Assembly (NCBI GenBank): GCA_963757125.1
Contig: CAVWQP010000009.1
Location: 310,001 to 374,000 of the forward strand
Origin: CAVVSD01 sp963757125
GTDB lineage: Bacteria; Actinomycetota; Thermoleophilia; Solirubrobacterales; Solirubrobacteraceae
Reading direction: 5' to 3'
DNA length: 64,000 bases
The notes beneath the pieces were generated by a model. The model did no database searches, was not told the origin of the DNA, and saw only the letters and a list, made by a program, of their open reading frames with translations. The translations under genes were made by a program, and so were the position numbers. Below are positions 43,588 to 52,211 of this stretch, in pieces; positions within the stretch are counted from its first letter, which is position 1, and every line of letters starts with the position of its first letter.

Positions 43588-43648
43588 CGCGTTCCATGCT
43601 GTCAGCGCGGGCGGCCGCGTGGAATCGGTAGTTGCCACAGTTCCGCCC

Positions 43649-44179
43649 ATGGCATCCGAGCTCTCCGCGCTGCGCACCGGGTCGCGCCGCCATCGCATCG
43701 CCCTGATCGACGGGCCGAACATGTCGAACCTGGGGCGCCGCAACGCCCGCGTCTACGGGACGATCGGCTCGCTCGAGGAGCTCCACGCGGTCGTCGGCGA
43801 GCTGGCCGAAGGGCTCGGCGTCGAGCTGCGGACCTTCAGCTCCAACTACGAGGGCGCGATCCTCGAGTTCCTCCACGAGAGCGCCGACGAGACCGACGGC
43901 TACATCATCAACCCGGCCGGGCTGACGCTCTTCGGCGAGGCGACGCGCCACGCGCTGGAGGAGACCGGGCGGCCGGCCATCGAGGTCCACTTCGCGAACA
44001 TCAGCTCAGGCGGCGGCGCGGCCGGCCAGGGCCGCGGGCTGCCGGTGGGAGCGTGGCAGTCGCGCTTCAGCCCCTCGGTCACCGGCGTGATGCAGGGGAT
44101 GCGCCAGTACAGCTACCACGCAGCGCTGATCTCGCTGACGCTGGCGCTCGACGACCCGACCTTCCTAGGCGGCGCCTGA
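43649..44179 (+). CDS. type II 3-dehydroquinate dehydratase-like protein
   Basis: A 176-residue protein with the flavodoxin-like fold of AroQ. Recognisable blocks are LIDGPNMSNLGRRNARVYG (LNGPNLNxLGxRxPxxYG in true enzymes), SSNYEGAILEFLHE (QSNHEGxLIDxIH), YIINPAGLT and IEVHFANIS (VEVHxSNI) with the catalytic His. The normal REx(F/Y)R segment is replaced by a glycine-rich stretch, and QSNHEG has changed to SSNYEG, so catalysis on dehydroquinate is doubtful. It lies in a catabolic cluster, not a shikimate operon. An unusual substrate is the better guess. Confidence 0.75.
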   Translation: MASELSALRTGSRRHRIALIDGPNMSNLGRRNARVYGTIGSLEELHAVVGELAEGLGVELRTFSSNYEGAILEFLHESADETDGYIINPAGLTLFGEATRHALEETGRPAIEVHFANISSGGGAAGQGRGLPVGAWQSRFSPSVTGVMQGMRQYSYHAALISLTLALDDPTFLGGA

Positions 44180-44191
44180 CACACGCCCCCA

Positions 44192-44205
44192 GCGAGCTTG
44201 CTCGC
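44192..44205. terminator. short hairpin between convergent genes
   Basis: GCGAGC-TT-GCTCGC forms a perfect 6-bp stem, 12 nt after the dehydroquinase-like stop and 28 nt from the end of the convergent CBS gene. No U tract is present, so it is only a possible bidirectional terminator; the adjacent AAGGCCGC copies are additional short repeats. Confidence 0.4.
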
Positions 44206-44233
44206 CAAGCGTAAGGCCGCTTCGCAAGGCCGC

Positions 44234-44650
44234 TCAGCGGCCGGCGACGCGTCCGTCGCCCGGGTCGACGCAGAACTGGCGGCCGCTCGCGTCCCAGCAG
44301 ACGAGGCCGAGCAGCGTGCCGCCCTCGTCGACGACGGGGAGCCGGTTGCCGCCGGTGCCCTCGAGCATGTCCACCGCGGCGATCACGGGCGCCTCCGGGT
44401 CGATCCGCGGCGCCTCCGCGTTCACGAAGTCGCCGATCTCGCCGTCGCCCTCTGCGGGCAGGTCGTCGCGCGTGATCGTCCCGAGGAAGCGGCCGTCGTC
44501 GGTGACGAGGAGGAGCTTCACCCGCGGGTTGGAGAACTGCTCGCGCGCCTCCGCGAGCGTCGTGCTCGCGGGCGTCGGACGTGGCTCCAGCATCATCGCG
44601 TCGCGGACCGCCGGGCCCGCATCGCTGAGGGGGAGATGGTCGGTCGGCAT
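44234..44650 (-). CDS. CBS domain protein
   Basis: A 138-residue protein of two CBS motifs in tandem. The first has VRDAMMLEPRPTPAST and VKLLLVTDDGRFLGTITRDDL; the second has EAPVIAAVDMLEGTGGNRLPVVDEGGTLLGLVC, quoted by ends (DMLEGTGG, GGTLLGLVC). CBS pairs bind adenosine nucleotides (AMP, ATP or SAM) and usually regulate a partner. There is no other domain. The ATG at 44650 is 40 nt from the divergent maleylacetate-reductase-like start. Confidence 0.88.
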   Translation of the reverse strand: MPTDHLPLSDAGPAVRDAMMLEPRPTPASTTLAEAREQFSNPRVKLLLVTDDGRFLGTITRDDLPAEGDGEIGDFVNAEAPRIDPEAPVIAAVDMLEGTGGNRLPVVDEGGTLLGLVCWDASGRQFCVDPGDGRVAGR

Positions 44651-44690
44651 GGACGGCAGTCTCGCAGGCGTCGTCTGCCATGATCGGCGC

Positions 44691-45671
44691 GTGATCGTGG
44701 AATGGGGTCTGGGGGAGCTGCCCGGCGTGCTGGCGCGGCTCGGGATCGAACGTCCGCTCGTCATCACCGACGAGGTCTTCGCCGACGTGGAGCTGCCGGG
44801 AACGGAGCGGCGCTTCCACGGTGCACAGCCGCACGCGGACCTCAAGGGCGTCCGCGCGGCGCTCGAGGTCGCCGGCGACTCCGACGGCCTGGTGGCGCTC
44901 GGCGGCGGCAGCGTGATCGACACCACGAAGGCGGTGTCCAAGGAGCTCGACGTGCCGATCGTCTCGGTCCCGACGACGTACGCGGGCGCGGAGTGGACGC
45001 ACTGGTACGGCAACCGAGACAGCGAGACGCGCACGAAGCCCGCCGGGCTCGATGCGCGCGTCGAGGGCATCGTCTACGAGGTCGACCTCACGATGGGGCT
45101 GCCGACCGAGCCGAGCGGCGGCACGGCGCTCAACGCGCTGACCCATGCGGCCGAGGCGCTCTACGCGTCCGGGCGGACGGCCGACACCGACGAGCAGGCG
45201 CTCGCCGGTACGCGCAAGATCTCCTCCGCCCTGCCGCGCGTCATCCAGGACGGCTCCGACCGGGAGGCCCGCCTCGAGCTGCTGCAGGGCGCCGCGCACG
45301 CGGGCGCCGCGATGCTCGCGGGCATGGCCGCGGCGCACGGGATCGCGCAGGTCCTCGGCGGCCGCTACGGCCTGCCGCACGGGACGATGAACGCCATCGC
45401 GCTGCCGCCGGTCCTGCGCTTCAACCTCGAGGACGCCGCGACCGCCCCGGCGATCCACGCCTTCGCCGACGCGCTCGGCGCCGACGATCCTGCGGCGCGG
45501 GTGGAGGAGCTCTCGGCCCTGTTCGGCGCGGGCCGGCTGCGCGATCACGGGGTTCCCGAGGAGGACCTGCCCGAGGTCGCCGAGCTCAGCGCTGCACGTC
45601 CCGCGACGCAGGCCAACCCGCGGCCCGTGAGCGCCGACGACGCGCTGACGATCCTGCGCAGCGTCTGGTAG
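44691..45671 (+). CDS. iron-containing alcohol dehydrogenase, maleylacetate reductase-like
   Basis: A 326-residue member of the group III alcohol dehydrogenases. The NAD site is ALGGGSVIDTTKAVS near residue 70, then VPTTYAGAEWT, the metal region LNALTHAAEALYAS with the N-for-D change seen in maleylacetate reductases, and AAHGIAQVLGGRYGLPHG. Such enzymes reduce maleylacetate to 3-oxoadipate at the end of hydroxyquinol/chloroaromatic pathways. The substitution pattern makes this the best guess but not certain. GTG start at 44691. The next gene follows after 34 nt, with GGAGGAG in the gap. Confidence 0.82.
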   Translation: MIVEWGLGELPGVLARLGIERPLVITDEVFADVELPGTERRFHGAQPHADLKGVRAALEVAGDSDGLVALGGGSVIDTTKAVSKELDVPIVSVPTTYAGAEWTHWYGNRDSETRTKPAGLDARVEGIVYEVDLTMGLPTEPSGGTALNALTHAAEALYASGRTADTDEQALAGTRKISSALPRVIQDGSDREARLELLQGAAHAGAAMLAGMAAAHGIAQVLGGRYGLPHGTMNAIALPPVLRFNLEDAATAPAIHAFADALGADDPAARVEELSALFGAGRLRDHGVPEEDLPEVAELSAARPATQANPRPVSADDALTILRSVW

Positions 45672-45705
45672 TTCCGAAGCACTGACACCGGAGGAGAACG
45701 AGCAC

Positions 45706-46848
45706 ATGTCCCCCAACGGGCGCATCCTCACGACGCACGTGGGCAGCCTGCCGCGGCCCGACGACGTCGTGGAGCAGGTCTTCAAGGTCGACAACGGCGA
45801 GGCCGTCGACCCCGCCGAGTACGACCGCGTCATCGGCGGCGCCGTCGCCGACCGCGTCCGCCACCAGGCAGACGCGGGCGTCGACCTCGTGAGCGACGGC
45901 GAGATGAGCAAGATCGGCTACGCGACCTACATCCGCCACCGCCTGAGCGGGTTCGAGCTCGGCGACGTCCCGCGCGCGACGCCCGCCGACCTCGACGCGT
46001 ACCCGTCCTTCCGCGACCGGCTCGCGAAGGCGGGGGTCACCGCGAAGTACAAGCGGCCGATCTGCCGCGGCCCGATCGCCTACGAGCACCGCGAGCCCCT
46101 CGAGCGCGACCTCGCGCACCTGCGCGCGGCCGTCGACGCCGCCGACGTCACCGGCGGGTTCATGAACGCCCCGTCGCCCGGCGTCATCGCCCTGTTCCAG
46201 CCCAACGAGTTCTACGAGACGCTCGACGAGTACCTCGACGCCCTCGCCGACGCGATGAAGGTCGAGTACGAGGGCATCGTCAACGCGGGCTTCCAGCTGC
46301 AGATCGACGCGCCGGACCTCGCGATGGGGCGCCACATCATGTACCGCGACCAGCCCGACGAGGTCTTCGTCGAGGCGACGGCGCGTCACGTCGCCGCCAT
46401 CAACCGCGCGCTCGCCGACGTGCCCGGCGACCAGGTCCGTCTGCACGTCTGCTGGGGCAACTACGAGGGTCCGCACCACCTCGACATCCCGGTCGAGGCG
46501 ATCATGGACCACGTCCTCGAGGCGAAGCCCGCGACGATCCTCTTCGAGGCGGCCAACCCCCGGCACGCCCACGAGTGGACGGCGTGGCGCGACGCGGCGA
46601 TCCCCGACGACAAGATCCTCGCGCCGGGCGTGATCTCGTCGACCTCGAACTACATCGAGCACCCCGAGCTCATCGCGCAGCGCATCCAGACGTTCGCCGC
46701 GATCGTGGGCCCGGAGCGCGTCGTCGCCGGGACCGACTGCGGCTTCGGCACGTGGTCGGGCTTCGGCCCGATCGACCCGACGATCTGCTGGGCGAAGCTC
46801 GAGTCGCTCTCCGAGGGCGCGGCCCTCGCGTCGAGTCGGCTCTTCTAG
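45706..46848 (+). CDS. MetE C-terminal-domain-like protein
   Basis: A 380-residue MetE-type TIM barrel. Markers are THVGSLPRPDD at the N-terminus, LVSDGEMSKIGYA, LQIDAPDLAM, the zinc motif LHVCWGNYEGPHH (HxC) near residue 245, and the distal Cys in VAGTDCGFGTWSG. It aligns with the protein at 21376-22467 but is a distinct subtype. It is too short for methionine synthase and probably acts in alkyl transfer to or from a thiol in the adjacent pathway. Good ribosome site CGGAGGAGAAC 8-10 nt upstream. Confidence 0.85.
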   Translation: MSPNGRILTTHVGSLPRPDDVVEQVFKVDNGEAVDPAEYDRVIGGAVADRVRHQADAGVDLVSDGEMSKIGYATYIRHRLSGFELGDVPRATPADLDAYPSFRDRLAKAGVTAKYKRPICRGPIAYEHREPLERDLAHLRAAVDAADVTGGFMNAPSPGVIALFQPNEFYETLDEYLDALADAMKVEYEGIVNAGFQLQIDAPDLAMGRHIMYRDQPDEVFVEATARHVAAINRALADVPGDQVRLHVCWGNYEGPHHLDIPVEAIMDHVLEAKPATILFEAANPRHAHEWTAWRDAAIPDDKILAPGVISSTSNYIEHPELIAQRIQTFAAIVGPERVVAGTDCGFGTWSGFGPIDPTICWAKLESLSEGAALASSRLF

Positions 46849-46863
46849 GGCTTGGGGTGGCGA

Positions 46864-46909
46864 CGGCGGCCAGGTGACCCGGCGGACCCGAGGGTCGTCA
46901 TGGCCGCCG
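46864..46909. terminator. bidirectional hairpin between convergent genes
   Basis: CGGCGGCCA (46864-46872) pairs with TGGCCGCCG (46901-46909), a perfect 9-bp stem with a 28-nt GC-rich loop that holds a further ACCC/GGGT pairing. It lies between the ends of the MetE-like gene and the convergent glycogen phosphorylase. No U tract is present. Confidence 0.5.
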
Positions 46910-46931
46910 GAGGCGGGCCCCCTGGGGTTCT

Positions 46932-49076
46932 CTACCGGAACACGGAGGCGACGACGTCGCCTCCGTACAGCCGGTCGCGGTACTCGTGCACCATGCGCGC
47001 GGCCGAGAAGAGCGGCAGGTTCGTGCGCAGGGAGGCGCGGACGCGGGCGATCCACTCGCGCGGCAGGCCGTCCTCGCCGCGCGCGTAGAACTGCGGCCCG
47101 ACCTCCTCGTCGAGCAGCCGGTACAGCTCCAGGCCGTCGCGGTGGTCCTGCGCGCCGTGGTCGTCGTCGGCCTCGCCGGAGATGGCCCAGCCGTTCGTGC
47201 CGTCGTAGCCCTCGGCCCACCAGCCGTCGAGCACGGAGAGGTTCAGGCCGCCGTTGGCGGCGGACTTCATGCCGCTCGTCCCGCTCGCCTCCAGCGGCGG
47301 GCGCGGGACGTTGAGCCAGACGTCGCACCCCTGCACGAGGCGCGCCGCGCTCGCGAGGTCGTAGTCGTCGAGGTAGGCGATGTGCGCGGCCGCGCGCGGG
47401 TCGTCCTTGCCGACGAACAGGTGCTGCACGAGGCGCTTGCCCTCGTCGTCGCGCGGATGGGCCTTGCCGGCGATGAGGAGCTGGATCGGCCGGTCGCCGG
47501 ACAGCAGGCCATAGCTGCGGTCGCGGTCCTGGAGCAGCAGGTGCAGGCGCTTGTACGTCGCCAGGCGGCGGGCGAAGCCGATCGTGAGGACGCCGGGGTC
47601 CAGCGCGTCGGAGGCGGCGCGCGCGTAGCTGCGCGGGTCGTCGCGGCCGAGGCGGTCGACCACGGCGCGATCGCGCGCGTAGGCGATGAGCCCGGCGCGC
47701 TGCTGCTCGCGCACGGCCCAGATCTCGGCGTCCGGGATCGTGTCGATCGCGGCGAACGTCTCCGGGTCCGCGGCGCGGTGGAACCAGCCCTCGCCGAGGT
47801 GGCGGTCGAGCATCCCGCGCATCGGGCCGCCGACCCAGGTGGGCAGGTGGACGCCGTTGGTGACGTGGGTGATCGGCACGTCGTCGACCTCGCGGTCGCG
47901 CCAGAGGTCGCGCCACATCCCGCGCGCGACCTCGCCGTGCCGGCGGCTCACGCCGTTGGCGGCGCGGCTGCTGTGCAGGGCGAACTGGGTGACGCCGAAC
48001 GGCTCGTGGTCGTCGTCGGGGTTCGTGCGACCGCGGCGGACGAGCTCCCAGGGATCGATGCCGAGCTGCTCGGAGATCGGGCGCAGCGCCTCGCGGACCT
48101 GGTCGACCGGGTAGGTGTCGTTGCCGGCGGGCACCGGCGTGTGCGTCGTGAAGAGCGTCCGGCGGCGCACGGCCTCGAGCGCCTCGTGGGCGTCCAGGCC
48201 GCGGCGGACCATCGAGTTGGCGAGCTCGAGCCCGGCGAACGCGGCGTGCCCCTCGTTGAGGTGCACGGTCTCGGGGTCGATGCCGACCGCCTCGATCGCC
48301 TTCATCCCGCCGACGCCGAGCAGGACGTACTGCGCGAGGCGGACCTCGGGGTCGCCCGCGTACAGGCGCGAGGTCGTCCAGCGGGCCGCGAGCGCGTTCT
48401 CGGGCCGGTCGGCGTCGAGGAGGAAGAGGGGGATCCGTCCGACGTCGACGCGCCACACCTGCGCGACGAGATCGATGCCGTCGACCTGGACCGTGATCGT
48501 GAGCGGCGCTCCGTCGTCGCCCGTCACGAGCGCGGCCGGGAGGCGGTCGGGGTCCGTGTCGACCCAGTACTCGTGCTGCATGCCCGTCGCGTCGATCCGC
48601 TGGCGGAAGTAGCCCTGGCGGTACAGGAGGCCGACGGCGGCGAGCGGCGCGGCCTGGTCGGAGGCCTCCTTGAGGATGTCGCCGGCGAGGGCGCCGAGGC
48701 CGCCGGAGTAGATCGGCAGCGATGCGTGGATGCCGTACTCGGCGCAGAAGAAGACGGTGCCGCCGCGGCGGACGTCGGGCCGCGCGGCCATCTCCGCCGC
48801 GATCCCCCGCTCGACCTCCTCGGCCCGTGCGATCAGGCCGTCGTCGGACGCCGCGCGCAGCAGCGCGCTCGTCGACGCCTCCTGCAGCAGGTGGACGGGG
48901 TTGTAGCCCGTGCGCTCCCACCGGTCGGGGTCGACGTCGTGGAACAGCTCAGCGCCGCCTGGCCACCAGGACCAGCGGTAGTTGTACGCGAGGCGGGCGA
49001 GCACCCCCAGGCGCTCGGGCACCCGTGAGGCCAGCTCCGCCGCCGCGCGATTCAGGTCGCGCTCGCCGGCGATCAC
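46932..49076 (-). CDS. glgP: alpha-glucan (glycogen) phosphorylase
   Basis: A 714-residue actinobacterial-type phosphorylase. The N-terminal ~100 residues match the DUF3417-type cap (RLGVLARLAYNYRWSWWPGG; LAYNYRWSWWP visible). TVFFCAEYGIHASLPIYSGG and HLNEGHAAFAGLE follow. The PLP-binding Lys lies in SGTSGMKSAANGG near residue 600, and YDGTNGWAI follows. It releases glucose-1-phosphate from glycogen and maltodextrin ends. It is a single gene with a hairpin downstream; the ATG is at 49076. Its length is slightly below that of other members of the subfamily, at the C-terminus. Confidence 0.92.
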   Translation of the reverse strand: MIAGERDLNRAAAELASRVPERLGVLARLAYNYRWSWWPGGAELFHDVDPDRWERTGYNPVHLLQEASTSALLRAASDDGLIARAEEVERGIAAEMAARPDVRRGGTVFFCAEYGIHASLPIYSGGLGALAGDILKEASDQAAPLAAVGLLYRQGYFRQRIDATGMQHEYWVDTDPDRLPAALVTGDDGAPLTITVQVDGIDLVAQVWRVDVGRIPLFLLDADRPENALAARWTTSRLYAGDPEVRLAQYVLLGVGGMKAIEAVGIDPETVHLNEGHAAFAGLELANSMVRRGLDAHEALEAVRRRTLFTTHTPVPAGNDTYPVDQVREALRPISEQLGIDPWELVRRGRTNPDDDHEPFGVTQFALHSSRAANGVSRRHGEVARGMWRDLWRDREVDDVPITHVTNGVHLPTWVGGPMRGMLDRHLGEGWFHRAADPETFAAIDTIPDAEIWAVREQQRAGLIAYARDRAVVDRLGRDDPRSYARAASDALDPGVLTIGFARRLATYKRLHLLLQDRDRSYGLLSGDRPIQLLIAGKAHPRDDEGKRLVQHLFVGKDDPRAAAHIAYLDDYDLASAARLVQGCDVWLNVPRPPLEASGTSGMKSAANGGLNLSVLDGWWAEGYDGTNGWAISGEADDDHGAQDHRDGLELYRLLDEEVGPQFYARGEDGLPREWIARVRASLRTNLPLFSAARMVHEYRDRLYGGDVVASVFR

Positions 49077-49100
49077 GGTCCCCAGGATGCCAAAGTCCGT

Positions 49101-49693
49101 TCAGGGCGTCGTCCAGGACAGGGCGAGCTCCCCCTCGAGGAACGTCGCGAGTCGCTGCGCCTCGGCCTCCGCGGCGGCGCGGACGCCCTTGCCCAGCCTG
49201 CCGAACGGCTCGATCTCGACGGCGACCGAGCCGCCCTTCGCCTCGTGGCGCCACACGCCCTCCATCCGCCCGTCGACGAGGAGCACGGGGGAGAGCCAGC
49301 CCTGCGGACGGTAGACGCGGTCGCGCAGCGCGGGGTCGAGGACCGCCGGCGCGTCGCGCGGCGCCGCCACGACGTACGTGTCGAAGGCCGGCAGCAGCCG
49401 CACGACCCCCTCCGGCTCCGCGGCGCGCAGCTCGTCGAGGCGGGCGAGCAACCTGCCGGCGTGCGCCGCGGACGGCGTCCCCAGCCAGCGCGCGTAGGTT
49501 CGACCGCCTGCGCGACCCAGCCGCGGCGCAGGCCGTCGACGCGCGCCCACAGCGTCAGCTCGGCCGAGCCGGCGACCTGGGCGTGCAGGCAGCAGACGTC
49601 CTCGACGACGGTCATGGCGCGCTTGCGCGCCACGCGCTCGGCGAGGTGCTGACGGCGCAGTCGCCAGGCGAGGACGGAGGGCCAGCGGAGCAT
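49101..49693 (-). pseudogene. winged-helix DNA-binding (AlkZ/YcaQ-like) protein, internally deleted and frameshifted
   Basis: The first ~50 residues (LRWPSVLAWRLRRQHLAER, CCLHAQVAGSAELTLWARVDG) match the start of the ~370-residue AlkZ/YcaQ-type winged-helix family. The frame is then lost, and a second frame gives the C-terminal part (RPQGWLSPVLLVDGRMEGVWRHE, ends quoted: RPQGWLSPV and GVWRHE). About 150 residues of the middle are absent, including the region that holds the catalytic site of the glycosylase relatives. This is a decayed gene. It lies 24 nt upstream of the glycogen phosphorylase gene on the same strand. Confidence 0.7.
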
Positions 49694-49852
49694 CGGGCGG
49701 GGCTCGGAGGATGCCACCCCCGCGCCGTTCTCCCCCGTGCAGGCTGGGAACGTCGGTGGCACGACAGGGAAGGGGCCTGCACGGCTACCCTGTGTCGACA
49801 GGACGCCCGTTGCGCGTTCGCGCCCCGTCCCACTGTCCCCGAGTTGGCCCGT

Positions 49853-51182
49853 ATGACAGACGCCCCCGAGAACAACGACGACCGCGCGCCCGAGGGCGAC
49901 GACAGGTCCGACACCGACACCACGACCAAGGTCACCGAGCCGGCCCCTGAGGCCAACGGTTCGCCGACCCCGCCGGCAGAGCCGGAGGTGAAGGAAGAGG
50001 TACCGCCGCCCGCCGCCGAGGCGACGCCGGACGGTCCCGTCTCGGAGGCAGTCGCCGAGTCCGATGCGCAGCCCGAGGCCCAGCCCGAGCCGGAGTCAGG
50101 CTCGGAGCCCGAGCGCCCGGCCATCGGCCCGGTCATCATCGCCCAGGCCCCGCCCCCGGGGACCGAGGAGCCTTCGACGTCACGCCGCACGCGCGGCGGT
50201 GGCGGAGGCGGCGGTGGACGCCAGGGCGGCCAAGGCGGCCAGGGCGGTGACGGCGAGAAGCCGCGTCGTCGTCGTCGTCGTTCGGCCGCCGAGCGTCATC
50301 GCGGTGTCTTCTTCGCCCGTCTGAGCGAGCTCCGTCGCTCCGAGCGCCAGGCCGCTGCGTCCGACTCGGCCGATGGCGAGCCGCCGGAGTCCCCGGAGGA
50401 GGCTGCCGCAGCTGCGGCGCCCGAGCCGGAGGCCGAGGCAGGCGACCGAGGAGCAGCCGACCGCGACGCCGGAGACCACCGCCGAGGAGGTCCCGCAGGT
50501 CGCCGCCGAGGCGCAGCCCGACGAGGCTGCCGCGGCCGAGCCGACCGCGGAGGCACCGACCGCGGAGGCACCGGCAGAGGAGGCACCGGCTGCGGAGGCA
50601 CCTGCCGAGCAGGCGCCGGCCGAGCCGGCACCGGCGGAGCAGCGCCAGCCCCAGGGCCAGCGCTCCGCGCCGCCGCCGCAGGTGTCGCGTCCCCGTCTCA
50701 TCTCCGCCATCGATCGTGTCGGCGGTCCCGACGTCGTCCAGGAGGCGCTCGCGCCCAAGCAGGACGAGGAGGGCGAGCGCCTGAAGTGGGCGCAGGTCTG
50801 CAGCGACTCCGCTCGCGGCCTGCAGCCGGGCGATCCCGCCTTCGCGGCCTGGGTGCGCCTCGCGGCGACGCCCGTCCGCGACGTCCGCGGTGCGGTCAAC
50901 GACATGCTCGGCATCGTCGAGGAGCCCCGCGGCGGCCATCGCCGTGGCGGCGGTGGGCGGCGCGGCGGTGGCCGGCCCCCGCGTCCCGGCGAGTGGGGCA
51001 GCGAAGGCCGCGCCCGTCCGGGCGAGGTCGCGAACTTCGGTCGCGACGGCGGCCTGCGCACGAAGATCCGCATCGTCGGGGACGACGAGGAGGATCGTCG
51101 CCAGCGCGACGAGCGCCGCAAGGCGCAGCGCGAGGCCAAGCGCGCCGCCGAGCGCGAGCGTCTCGCTCGCCTCGGCTACTAG
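49853..51182 (+). pseudogene. long low-complexity (Pro/Ala/Glu, Arg/Gly) protein, one frameshift
   Basis: The N-terminal ~190 residues, mainly Pro, Glu and Ala, contain a Gly-rich patch and a basic KPRRRRRRSAAERH patch. From about 50440 the frame changes, and the protein continues with repeated AEAP/AEQ units, then a short folded-looking part (SRPRLISAIDRVGGPDVVQE; LKWAQVCSDSARGL), an Arg/Gly-rich RGGGGRRGGGRP tract and a basic helix at the C-terminus. One extra G near 50437-50447 would join the parts. RG patches suggest RNA or DNA binding. No family is recognised. It precedes the sigma factor gene. Confidence 0.6.
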
Positions 51183-51266
51183 GAACCTCCCAGCAACCTG
51201 CCCACGCGCAACACGCGCGTCGGGCCACGGTTGCGGGTGCGCGGGCGTCATTAAGCCGCGCACCGG

Positions 51267-51286
51267 TAAGACTTAACGAGTTCTTA
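51267..51286. promoter_or_regulatory. AT-rich imperfect inverted repeat upstream of the sigma gene
   Basis: TAAGACTT-aacg-agttctta is an imperfect palindrome in an otherwise very GC-rich 150-nt gap, 47 nt before the sigma factor start. It is a candidate promoter or operator element; I see no consensus -35/-10 pair. Confidence 0.35.
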
Positions 51287-51332
51287 GGCGGCGCTTGCCC
51301 TGGCCTTGAGGGTCGGGCTCGATTCTCCGTCC

Positions 51333-52196
51333 ATGCCGAAGCAGAGTCTCAATGAGCCCGGCGACGACGGGCTTGACACGTTCCTGCACGCGATCGGGCG
51401 CGTCCGCCTGCTCACCAAGGAGGAGGAGGTGGACCTGGCCCAACGCATCGAGAGGGGTGATCTCGACGCGAAGCGCCACCTCATCGAGGCCAACCTCCGC
51501 CTCGTCGTGCACAACGCGAAGCGCTACCGCCGCGATCCCCGCGCCGGCGGCGAGCTGACGTTCCTCGACCTCATCCAGGAGGGGACGATCGGGCTCATCC
51601 GGGCGGCCGAGAAGTTCGACTACCGCAAGGGCTTCAAGTTCTCCACCTACGCGACGCTCTGGATCCGTCAGGCGATCGCGCGGGCCATCGCGGAGAAGAA
51701 CCGCGCGGTGCGCCTCCCGGTCCACGTCGTGGACCGCGTCAAGCTGCTCGAGCGTCATGATCGGGCGCTCGCGCTCGTGCACAACCGACCAGCCACCTCC
51801 GAGGAACTCGCACTGGAGATGGGCACGACGGTGGCCGAGGTCGAGGACCTGCGCACCATCTCGCGCAGCACGATCTCGCTGGCCACGCCCGTCGGGCCGG
51901 AGGGCGACACCGAGCTGGGCGACCTCGTGGCCGAGGAGCAGGTCGTGCTGCCGTCGAACGCCGTCGAGGCCGCCGAGACCGTCGAGGCCATGCGCTCGAC
52001 GCTCGAGCTGCTGCCGCTCCGCGAGCGGCGCGTCCTCGAGCTGCGCTACGGCGTGCTCGGCGAGGTGCCGCACAGCGTCGCGCAGTGCTCCAAGGCGCTG
52101 AAGCTCACGCCGCACCGCATCCGCGCGCTGGAGGAGGAGGCGCTGCGTCGCCTCCGCCACCTGCCCGAGGCGCAAGGGCTCCGCGAGGCCGCATAG
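51333..52196 (+). CDS. RNA polymerase sigma-70 family factor (RpoD-like, group 2)
   Basis: A 287-residue sigma factor. Region 1.2 is DTFLHAIGRVRLLTKEEEVDLAQRIERGD (ends quoted: FLHAIGRVRLL, LAQRIERGD). Region 2 has NLRLVVHNAKRYRR, LTFLDLIQEGTIGLIRAAEKF and FSTYATLWIRQAI. Region 3 is TSEELALEMGTTVAEVEDL, and region 4 has LLPLRERRVLELRYG and TPHRIRALEEEALRRLRHL. Region 1.1 is absent, as in alternative primary-like factors (HrdA/SigB types). The region 4.2 helix is divergent from RpoD (TRERIRQIE), so a distinct -35 preference is expected. The ATG at 51333 was chosen over the upstream in-frame start at 51306. Confidence 0.9.
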   Translation: MPKQSLNEPGDDGLDTFLHAIGRVRLLTKEEEVDLAQRIERGDLDAKRHLIEANLRLVVHNAKRYRRDPRAGGELTFLDLIQEGTIGLIRAAEKFDYRKGFKFSTYATLWIRQAIARAIAEKNRAVRLPVHVVDRVKLLERHDRALALVHNRPATSEELALEMGTTVAEVEDLRTISRSTISLATPVGPEGDTELGDLVAEEQVVLPSNAVEAAETVEAMRSTLELLPLRERRVLELRYGVLGEVPHSVAQCSKALKLTPHRIRALEEEALRRLRHLPEAQGLREAA

Positions 52197-52211
52197 GGCA
52201 ACATCCCCCGC

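Noticed and set aside
50500..50640. Possible CRISPR-like or tandem DNA repeat in the low-complexity gene
   Set aside because: The repetition is of AEAP codons and imperfect; there are no spacers of constant size.
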